Part shown: positions 58,045 to 64,000 of the stretch, in pieces
How the letters are laid out: each line of letters begins with the position of its first letter
How positions within the stretch are numbered: position 1 is the first letter of the stretch
Assembly: GCF_040640215.1 (NCBI RefSeq)
Contig: NZ_JBFABG010000002.1
Coordinates: 62,001-126,000 of the forward strand
Source: Actinosynnema sp040640215
GTDB lineage: Bacteria > Actinomycetota > Actinomycetes > Mycobacteriales > Pseudonocardiaceae
Length of the DNA stretch: 64,000 nucleotides
Reading direction: 5' to 3'
The notes under the pieces: generated by a model
The model's input: only the letters and a program-made list of their open reading frames with translations
Told to the model about the DNA's origin: nothing
The model's database searches: none
Program-made: the position numbers and the translations under genes

Positions 58045-59280
58045 TCAGCCCAGCCAGTCCGGCCGCAACGGCATCCCGGACGTCGCCCCGTCCAGCTTCA
58101 CCCCCAGCACCTGGTGGAGCTGGATGTTGTTCCGCTCGAAGCCCAGCCGGGACGCGGCCAGGTACAACCGCCACACCCGCGCCCGTCCCGGGCCGACCTC
58201 GTCCACGGCGTCGTCCCAGTGCGCCTCCAGGTTCCGCCCCCACGCCGCCAGGGTCAGCGCGTAGTGCTCGCGGATGTTCTCCTCGTGCCGCACCTCGAAC
58301 CCGGTGTCGTGCATCAGCGACACGAGGTGCCCCGGCCCCACCAGCTCGCCGTCCGGGAACACGTACCGGTTGATGAACCCGCCGGTCCGCGCCCGCTGCC
58401 GGTTGTCCGGCCGGGTGATGCAGTGGTTGAGCATCCGCCCACCGGGGCGCAGCTTCCGGTACAGCGACCGGAAGTACGCGGGCAGCTTGGCCTTGCCGAT
58501 GTGCTCGGTGAGCCCGATCGAGCTGACCGCGTCGAAGCCGTCCTCCCGGACGTCCCGGTAGTCCAGGTACCGCACCTCGGCCAGGTCCGACAGGCCCGCC
58601 TCGACGATGGCCTTCTGCGCCCACTCCGCCTGGTTCCGGGACAGCGTGACGCCCAGCGCCCGCACGCCGTGCTCGCGCGCGGCGTGCATGACCATCCCGC
58701 CCCAGCCGCACCCGACGTCCAGCAGCCGCATCCCGGGACGCAGGCCGAGCTTGCGGGCGACCAGCTCGTGCTTGGCGAACTGGGCCTCTTCCAGGGTGGA
58801 CGTCGCGGTCGGGTACACCGCGCAGGTGTAGGCCATGGACGGCCCGAGCAGCCACTCGTAGAACGTGTTCGACACGTCGTAGTGGTGCGCGATCGCCTCG
58901 CGGTCCCGCGCCTTGGAGTGGCGCAGGCCGTGCAGCTTCCGCTCCTGCGGCGGGATCTCGACCCTCGCGTTGAGCCGCTGCCTCCCCAGTTGTCCCAACA
59001 GCTCGATCCGCTCCAGCCACGGCACTTCCCGCAACGACATCTCGGACAGGTGCACCAGCGCGCCGTACACGTCCCCGATGATCTCCAGGTGCCCGGTCAC
59101 GTACGCGCGCGCCAGCCCCAGCTCACCCGGCGCGGACGCCAGGTAGGACAGCGCTTCCGGCGACCTCACCTCGATGCGCACGTCCGCGTCGGCCGAACCC
59201 GCCCGGCTGCCGTCGTATGCGCTGAACCCGACGGACGCGTCGCCGCCGACCGCCCGCTGGAACACCTCGGCCAACCGCAT
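58045..59280 (-). CDS. tmsB: Cyclopropane-fatty-acid-synthase-like methyltransferase, TmsB/BfaB type
   Basis: 411 residues. The N-terminal lipid-binding part (RSPEALSYLASAPGELGLARAYVTGHLEIIGDVY, in parts) is followed by the SAM methyltransferase domain: HHYDVSNTFYEWLLGPSMAYTCAVYP (in parts), the SAM loop RLLDVGCGWGGMVMHAA, and SIGLTEHIGKAKLPAYF. It ends ERNNIQLHQVLGVKL, typical of CFA synthase relatives. With the FAD oxidoreductase directly upstream (11-base gap) it matches the tmsAB/bfaAB pair. That pair turns oleoyl phospholipids into 10-methylene and then 10-methyl (tuberculostearic-type) acids; TmsB adds the methylene. The assignment rests on the pairing as much as on the sequence. Confidence 0.85.
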   Translation of the reverse strand: MRLAEVFQRAVGGDASVGFSAYDGSRAGSADADVRIEVRSPEALSYLASAPGELGLARAYVTGHLEIIGDVYGALVHLSEMSLREVPWLERIELLGQLGRQRLNARVEIPPQERKLHGLRHSKARDREAIAHHYDVSNTFYEWLLGPSMAYTCAVYPTATSTLEEAQFAKHELVARKLGLRPGMRLLDVGCGWGGMVMHAAREHGVRALGVTLSRNQAEWAQKAIVEAGLSDLAEVRYLDYRDVREDGFDAVSSIGLTEHIGKAKLPAYFRSLYRKLRPGGRMLNHCITRPDNRQRARTGGFINRYVFPDGELVGPGHLVSLMHDTGFEVRHEENIREHYALTLAAWGRNLEAHWDDAVDEVGPGRARVWRLYLAASRLGFERNNIQLHQVLGVKLDGATSGMPLRPDWLG

Positions 59281-59291
59281 GGACCCTCCAT

Positions 59292-60623
59292 TCACCTGCG
59301 GAGAACACACTTGGCGTACAAATCGGGGAGCCGGGCGTCGGCGTCGTACCGCTCCTTCAGGTCGCGGTACGTGTCGCCGTTGTAGTTCGCCCAGAACTCC
59401 TCTTCCCCGTAGTAGGAATCCGAGTACAGCGACTTGTGGCCGCCGAGCCCGGTCACCTCTTCCTCGATCAGCCGGTTGCGGCTGCCCATCGGCTCGTCCG
59501 GTCCCAGGTCCACGGTGGACCAGAAGCCGACGTTGACGTAGAGCACGTCCGGGTCCATCGGGTACAGCGGCCAGCCCGCGCGGTCGCGCAGCCGGACCGG
59601 GCACAGCCAGACCGGTTCGATGCCGATCTCGCGGTGGAAGAAGTCCAGGAACCCGGCCAGCTTCGAGACCGGGATCTCGACGTCCTGGATCACCGGCTCC
59701 TGGACGGCCTTGCTCAGCTTGGCGCTGAACCCGCGCCGCCGGTCCCACGCCACGATCCTGCGGTAGACGTCCGACCGGAGGTACCGCTTGGGCACCAGGC
59801 TGCGCACCACGGGGTTCTGCACGCCGAACGCCCGCGAGCACCAGAACCAGTCGGTGTCCCAGCGCCAGAGGTAGTCCCGCACGGTCAGGTAGTCCGTCCG
59901 CCGGGCCTGGATCGACCGGTAGTAGATGCCGCGCCCGGTGTAGTCGGACCGGTACGGCGCGCTGTCGGCCCAGTCGGCCAGCGTCAGGTACTGCTCCTGC
60001 CCGGAGAACACCGTGCCGTCGATGAAGTCGACCGGCTCGCCCTGGTAGGACCGCTCGGCGCAGACCGCCTCCACGACCTCGGCCAGTTCCGCCGCCGACC
60101 CGAACGGCACGTGCCGCAACCGGACGTACGGCTGGACCCGCTCCAGCTCGATCTCCACCCGCAGCGCGTACCCGAGCGTCCCGTAGGAGTTCGGGAAACC
60201 CCGGAACAGGTCGTCGGACGGTCCCACCACGACGACCTCGCCGTCGCCGGTCAGCACCTCCAGTTCGCGCACCGACTCGTGCGGCAGTCCGTTGCGGAAC
60301 GAGCTCGACTCGATGCCCAGCCCGGCCACCGCGCCCCCGAGCGTGATGGTCTTGAGCTGGGGCACCACCAGTGGCATCAGGCCGTGCGGGAGGGTGGCGT
60401 CCACCAGGTTCTCGTAGGTGGTCATGCCCTGGACCTGGGCGGTGCGCGCGGACGCGTCGACCGAGAGCACGCGGTCGAAGCGGGCCACGTCGAGGCCGCC
60501 GGGTTGGTCGGCGCGGAACCGGAACAGGTTCGACGTCGGCTTGGCGAGCCGGACGGGTTGCCCCGTCGGGATCGCCGCGTACTGGCCGCGCAGCGCGGCC
60601 ACCGCCTGCCTGTGATCGCTCAC
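59292..60623 (-). CDS. tmsA: FAD-binding oxidoreductase, TmsA/BfaA type (DIMINUTO-like)
   Basis: 443 residues. A PCMH-type FAD domain (NLFRFRADQPGGLDVARFDRVLSVDASARTAQVQGMTTYENLVDATLPHGLMPLVVPQLKTITLGGAVAGLGIESSSF, in parts) is followed by the substrate domain, with RRTDYLTVRDYLWRWDTDWFWCSRAFG (in parts) and the C-terminal GGHKSLYSDSYYGEEEFWANYNG. The resemblance to sterol delta-24 reductase (DIMINUTO) is characteristic of TmsA, which reduces the 10-methylene group to 10-methyl. It is the first gene of the operon with tmsB. I use the GTG at 60623; the upstream frame to 60665 lacks a protein-like start. It diverges from aidB. Confidence 0.85.
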   Translation of the reverse strand: MSDHRQAVAALRGQYAAIPTGQPVRLAKPTSNLFRFRADQPGGLDVARFDRVLSVDASARTAQVQGMTTYENLVDATLPHGLMPLVVPQLKTITLGGAVAGLGIESSSFRNGLPHESVRELEVLTGDGEVVVVGPSDDLFRGFPNSYGTLGYALRVEIELERVQPYVRLRHVPFGSAAELAEVVEAVCAERSYQGEPVDFIDGTVFSGQEQYLTLADWADSAPYRSDYTGRGIYYRSIQARRTDYLTVRDYLWRWDTDWFWCSRAFGVQNPVVRSLVPKRYLRSDVYRRIVAWDRRRGFSAKLSKAVQEPVIQDVEIPVSKLAGFLDFFHREIGIEPVWLCPVRLRDRAGWPLYPMDPDVLYVNVGFWSTVDLGPDEPMGSRNRLIEEEVTGLGGHKSLYSDSYYGEEEFWANYNGDTYRDLKERYDADARLPDLYAKCVLRR

Positions 60624-60711
60624 GGGATCGACGTTAGGCCGACGAAGGGGCGTCAGCACCCCCAATTATGAACCGACCGCGAAGTTACCGCTCGGTAGTA
60701 CCCTGACGGCT

Positions 60712-62304
60712 ATGACCCGCGCCACGCACCAGGTGACCAACCAGGCACCGCCGCTGGAGGGCCACGACGTGGCCGAAGACCCCGCGCTGCTGGACGGTCT
60801 GCGGCGCGGCGGCGCGGGGTGGGCCGAGCCCGAGCTCCGCGAACTCGGGCTCGAAGCGGGTTCGGCGGACGCCCAGCACCTGGGACGACAGGCGAACGCC
60901 CACCCGCCGGTGCTGCACACGCACGACCGCCACGGACACCGGGTGGACGAGGTCGAGTTCCACCCGGCCTGGCACCGGCTGATGACCACCGCCGTCGCGC
61001 ACGGCCTGCACGCCACCCCGTGGCGGGACGGGCGGCCGGGCGCGCACGTGGCCCGCGCGGCGAAGTTCTACGTGTGGAGCCAGGCCGAAGCGGGGCACGG
61101 GTGTCCGATCTCGATGACCTACGCCGCCGTGCCCGCGCTGCGCAGAGCACCCGAACTGGCCGAGAGGTTCGAACCGCTGCTGGCGTCGACCACCTACGAC
61201 TTCGGCCTGCGCCCGCCGGAGGGCAAGCGCGGCCTGATCGCGGGCATGTCGATGACCGAGAAGCAGGGCGGTTCCGACGTCCGCGCGAACACCACCACCG
61301 CGACGGAGGCGGGCGACCACTACCTGCTGACCGGCCACAAGTGGTTCACCTCCGCGCCGATGTCCGATTTGTTCCTCACCCTCGCGGTCACGCCGGAGGG
61401 CCCGTCCTGCTTCGCGCTGCCCCGCGTGCTGCCGGACGGGACGCGCAACGCGCTGTTCCTCCAGCGCCTCAAGGACAAGCTGGGCAACAGGTCCAACGCC
61501 TCCGCCGAGGTGGAGTACGACGGCGCGGTCGGCTGGCTGGTCGGCGAACCCGGCCGGGGCGTGCGGACGATCATCGAGATGGTCAACGCGACCAGGCTGG
61601 ACTGCGTGCTGGGCAGCGCGTCCGGGATGCGCTACGGCCTCACCCAGGCGACCCACCACGCCGCGCACCGGACGGCGTTCGGGCGGGCCCTGATCGACCA
61701 GCCGGTGATGCGCAACGTGCTGGCGGACCTCGCGGTGGAGTCCGAGGCGGCGACGACGGTCGCGCTGTGGCTGGCCGGCACGCGCAGCCGGCTCGGCCTG
61801 GCGGTGGCCAAGTACTGGGTGTGCAAGCGCGGCCCGGCGCACGCCGCCGAGGCGCTGGAGTGCCTGGGCGGCAACGGGTACGTCGAGGAGTCCGGGATGC
61901 CCCGGCTGTTCCGCGAGTCGCCGCTGATGTCCGTCTGGGAGGGGTCGGGCAACGTGGCCGCGCTGGACGCGCTGCGGGTGCTGGCCCGCGAGCCGGACGC
62001 GGTGGCCGGGTTCTTCGCCGAGCTGGACGCGGCACAGGGTGCCGACCGGCGGCTGGACGCGGCCGTCGCGGCGCTGAGGACCGCACTGGCGGACCTCGAC
62101 GACCTGGAGGTCCGGGCGCGCGGGCTGGTGGAGCGGATGGCGTTGGCGTTGCAGGGTTCCCTGTTGGTCCGGTACGGGCACCCGGCGGTCGCGGACGCGT
62201 TCTGCGCGTCCCGGCTGGCCGGCGACCGGGGCGCGGCGTTCGGCACGCTGCCGCGCGGCACGGACTTCGGTGCGATCATCGGACGGGGGTTGCCGGAGCT
62301 GTGA
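60712..62304 (+). CDS. aidB: AidB-type acyl-CoA dehydrogenase-like flavoprotein
   Basis: 530 residues, close to AidB length. The N-terminal AidB-specific part has LRRGGAGWAEPELRELG, LGRQANAHPPVLHTHDRHGHRVDEVEFHPAWHRLMTTA (in parts) and ISMTYAAVPALR. The dehydrogenase core has GMSMTEKQGGSDVRANTT, ATRLDCVLGSASGM, AHAAEALECLGGNGYVEESGMPRLFRESPLMSVWEGSGN (in parts). AidB binds FAD and DNA and protects against alkylation in enteric bacteria; actinobacterial forms may also be acyl-CoA dehydrogenases. A TACCCT element (60698-60703) 8 bases before the ATG suggests a leaderless start. It overlaps the crotonase gene by GTGA. Confidence 0.9.
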   Translation: MTRATHQVTNQAPPLEGHDVAEDPALLDGLRRGGAGWAEPELRELGLEAGSADAQHLGRQANAHPPVLHTHDRHGHRVDEVEFHPAWHRLMTTAVAHGLHATPWRDGRPGAHVARAAKFYVWSQAEAGHGCPISMTYAAVPALRRAPELAERFEPLLASTTYDFGLRPPEGKRGLIAGMSMTEKQGGSDVRANTTTATEAGDHYLLTGHKWFTSAPMSDLFLTLAVTPEGPSCFALPRVLPDGTRNALFLQRLKDKLGNRSNASAEVEYDGAVGWLVGEPGRGVRTIIEMVNATRLDCVLGSASGMRYGLTQATHHAAHRTAFGRALIDQPVMRNVLADLAVESEAATTVALWLAGTRSRLGLAVAKYWVCKRGPAHAAEALECLGGNGYVEESGMPRLFRESPLMSVWEGSGNVAALDALRVLAREPDAVAGFFAELDAAQGADRRLDAAVAALRTALADLDDLEVRARGLVERMALALQGSLLVRYGHPAVADAFCASRLAGDRGAAFGTLPRGTDFGAIIGRGLPEL

Positions 62305-63068
62305 GCTCGGTGCGGGTGGAGCGGTCCGGACCGGTCTGCACGGTCCTGCTGAACCGGCCGGCGGTGCGCAACGCGGTGGACGGGCCGACCGCGCACACGC
62401 TGACCGAGGTGTTCCGCGAGTTCGACGAGGACGACTCGCTGTCGGTGGCCGTGCTGCACGGCGAGGGCGGCACGTTCTGCGCGGGCGCGGACCTCAAGGC
62501 GCTGGGCACGCAGCGCGGCAACGACCCGCGGTCGCCGACCGGCCCGATGGGGCCGACCCGGTTGCGCCTGTCGAAGCCGGTGATCGCGGCGGTGTCCGGG
62601 CACGCCGTGGCGGGCGGGCTGGAGCTGGCGCTGTGGTGCGACCTGCGGGTGGCCGGCGAAGACGCGGTGTTCGGCGTGTTCTGCCGGCGGTGGGGCGTGC
62701 CGCTGGTCGACGGCGGGACGGTGCGGCTGCCCCGGCTGATCGGGCAGTCCCGGGCGATGGACCTGATCCTGACCGGCCGGCCGGTGGACGCGGCGGAAGC
62801 GCTGGCGATCGGCCTGGCGAACCGGGTGGTGCCGGCCGGCATGGCCCGCGCGGCGGCCGAGGAGCTGGCCCGGGAGCTGGCGGCGTTCCCGCAGACGTGC
62901 CTGCGGGAGGACCGGCTCTCGGTGCTGGAGCAGGACGGGCTGGACGAGGACGCGGCGCTGGCGAACGAGCTGGAGCACGGCCTGGTGGCGCTGCGCGAGG
63001 TCGAGGCCGGCCTGTCCGGCTACCTCGCCGGCGAGGGCCGCCACGGCCAGTCCCGGCGGCCCGGCTGA
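62301..63068 (+). CDS. Crotonase-family protein lacking the second catalytic glutamate
   Basis: 255 residues. The oxyanion-hole segments are intact (GGTFCAGADLKALG and GHAVAGGLELALWCDLRVAG), and the first hydratase glutamate is present in GGLELAL. In enoyl-CoA hydratase the next block is FGQPE with the second catalytic Glu; here it is FGVFC (then RRWGVPLVDGGTVRLPRLIG), so Cys replaces Glu. True hydratase activity is therefore doubtful; an isomerase, thioesterase or other crotonase reaction is more likely. The GTG overlaps the aidB stop, so the two are coupled and probably handle the same acyl-CoA. A hairpin follows. Confidence 0.88.
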   Translation: MSSVRVERSGPVCTVLLNRPAVRNAVDGPTAHTLTEVFREFDEDDSLSVAVLHGEGGTFCAGADLKALGTQRGNDPRSPTGPMGPTRLRLSKPVIAAVSGHAVAGGLELALWCDLRVAGEDAVFGVFCRRWGVPLVDGGTVRLPRLIGQSRAMDLILTGRPVDAAEALAIGLANRVVPAGMARAAAEELARELAAFPQTCLREDRLSVLEQDGLDEDAALANELEHGLVALREVEAGLSGYLAGEGRHGQSRRPG

Positions 63069-63131
63069 CCGGGCGCGGACCGCTTTTCCGGGGAACCACT
63101 CCCGGGCACCACTCCCGGGCACCACCGGAGC

Positions 63132-63169
63132 GGTGGTCCCCGCGCGCCGCAATGCGCGCGAGGACCACC
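63132..63169. terminator. Terminator between crotonase and acyl-CoA dehydrogenase genes
   Basis: GGTGGTCC-c-CGCGCGC (63132-63147) pairs with GCGCGCG-a-GGACCACC (63154-63169) over a 6-nt loop. A direct repeat CCACTCCCGGGCA occurs twice just before it (63099-63125). Confidence 0.7.
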
Positions 63170-63272
63170 CGGGAACAAGCTCTCGGATTACCTCCGGACG
63201 CGACTCGGAACGCGACCTGGGCGGCACCGGGGACGAGTAGGCCAGGGCGGCGGGCACCGCGAGCACGCGGAC

Positions 63273-64000
63273 CTACTTGAGCCCCAGCTCCCGGGCGATC
63301 AGCATCTTCTGCACCTCGCTGGTGCCCTCGCCGATCTCCAGGATCTTGGCGTCGCGGTAGAACCGGCCCACCGGGTACTCGTTCATGAAGCCGTAGCCGC
63401 CGAAGATCTGGGTGGCCTCGCGGGCGTTGTCCATCGCCGCCTCGGACGACACCAGCTTGGCGATGGCCGCCTCCCGCTTGAACTGCTCGCCGCGCAGCAT
63501 CTTCGCCGCCGCCTGGTAGTACGCCAGGCGCGCGGTGTGCGTGCGGGCCTCCATCTCGGCGATCTTGAACTGGATCGCCTGGTACTCGCCGATCTTGCGG
63601 CCGAACGCCTCGCGCTCGCCGACGTAGCGCAGGCACTCGTCCACGCAGCCCTGGGCCAGGCCGACGCCGAGCGCCGCGATGGCGATCCGGCCCTCGTCCA
63701 GCGTCTGGAGGAACTGCGCGTAGCCCCGGCCCCGCTCGCCCACCAGGTTGCCGACCGGCACCCGGCAGTCCTGGAAGGACAGCTCCCGGGTGTCCGAGGC
63801 GTTCCAGCCGACCTTGGAGTACTTGCGGGACACCGAGAACCCCGGCGTGCCGGACGGCACGATGATCGCCGAGATCTCCGGCCGCCCGTCGTCCTTGCGG
63901 CCGGTCACCGCGGCGACCGTGACCATCCCGGTGATGTCGGTGCCCGAGTTGGTGATGAACGCCTTGGTGCCGTTGATGACCCACTCGTCGCCGTCCAGCC
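63273..64000 (-). CDS. Acyl-CoA dehydrogenase, C-terminal part; runs off the right edge
   Basis: About 242 codons are visible; the N-terminal third lies beyond base 64000. The visible start (LDGDEWVINGTKAFITNSGTDI) is the middle beta domain, whose WxINGxKxFITN signature contacts FAD. The C-terminal helical domain has LDEGRIAIAALGVGLAQGC, GEREAFGRKIGEYQAIQFKIAEM, QIFGGYGFMNEYPVGRFYRDAKI (in parts) and IGEGTSEVQ, where the glutamate before GT is the catalytic base. It resembles short/branched-chain acyl-CoA dehydrogenases of amino acid or fatty acid breakdown. It ends KMLIARELGLK and converges with the aidB-crotonase operon. Confidence 0.93.
   Translation of the reverse strand, partial: LDGDEWVINGTKAFITNSGTDITGMVTVAAVTGRKDDGRPEISAIIVPSGTPGFSVSRKYSKVGWNASDTRELSFQDCRVPVGNLVGERGRGYAQFLQTLDEGRIAIAALGVGLAQGCVDECLRYVGEREAFGRKIGEYQAIQFKIAEMEARTHTARLAYYQAAAKMLRGEQFKREAAIAKLVSSEAAMDNAREATQIFGGYGFMNEYPVGRFYRDAKILEIGEGTSEVQKMLIARELGLK

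Overview
The window is a dense, high-G+C stretch of an actinobacterial chromosome. Orphan type VII (ESX) cargo modules, an Scr1-type regulator with DUF397 partners, an AfsR/SARP regulator, DasR-type operators in front of a chitinase, 10-methyl fatty acid genes, RecD2 and F420/FMN luciferase-like enzymes together point to a mycelial member of the Pseudonocardiaceae (Saccharothrix/Lentzea/Actinosynnema-like). That placement is an inference from gene content, not from a marker gene. About 63 protein genes are supported. I saw no rRNA, tRNA, CRISPR array, transposase or prophage.

Layout. 1-9.0 kb: the start of a secreted F5/8C-domain glycosidase-like gene divergent from a ROK repressor, a secreted EndA-type nuclease, small membrane proteins, a MarR/EamA divergent pair, a sigma factor with a membrane partner, and an Lrp regulator. 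9.1-14.1 kb: a luciferase-like/deaminase pair, then ESX module 1 (EspG-like chaperone, small PE-like helical protein, DUF3558 lipoprotein, PPE/WXG-like protein). 14.1-24.1 kb: two flavin monooxygenases, DoxX, an ECF42-type sigma factor with its DGPF/YCII partner, AraC, PP2C, a second ROK protein, a UPF0303 protein and a secreted serine hydrolase. 24.2-29.3 kb: a CBM2-GH18 chitinase with two DasR-like sites and a LacI-type site, a secreted M14 carboxypeptidase with a P-domain, and a MerR/GyrI-like regulator. 29.4-36.3 kb: Scr1/DUF397, RecD2, a two-component system and an MscS channel. 36.4-46.4 kb: a lipoprotein that is a stand-alone copy of the propeptide of the adjacent, convergent subtilase; a coiled-coil protein; a KSTD-like flavoprotein; a large SARP/NB-ARC/TPR regulator. 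46.5-49.3 kb: ESX module 2 (PE-like, PPE-like, EspG-like). 49.4-56.9 kb: a probable organosulfur scavenging region with two flavin reductases, an amino-acid-type ABC importer split over a divergent promoter, a luciferase-like monooxygenase, a GNAT acetyltransferase and a cysteine-containing leader peptide. 57-64 kb: an HtrA-like protease without PDZ, tmsB/tmsA, AidB, a crotonase lacking one catalytic glutamate, and the C-terminal part of an acyl-CoA dehydrogenase.

How the parts fit together. Several units look like self-contained circuits: regulator/target pairs with palindromic operators between them (ROK/glycosidase, MarR/EamA, Scr1/DUF397), sigma factor/partner pairs, secreted polymer degraders under chitin/GlcNAc-type control, and two cargo-chaperone ESX sets with no secretion machinery nearby.

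The strongest candidate for something undescribed is the membrane-anchored propeptide homologue (36380-36838) facing the subtilase (36976-40224). It aligns with the protease propeptide without gaps over 79 residues (30 identities by my count), which suggests a trans-acting inhibitor or foldase. Next come the leader peptide with the split sulfur-uptake cluster, and the paired orphan ESX modules with a shared C-terminal tail.
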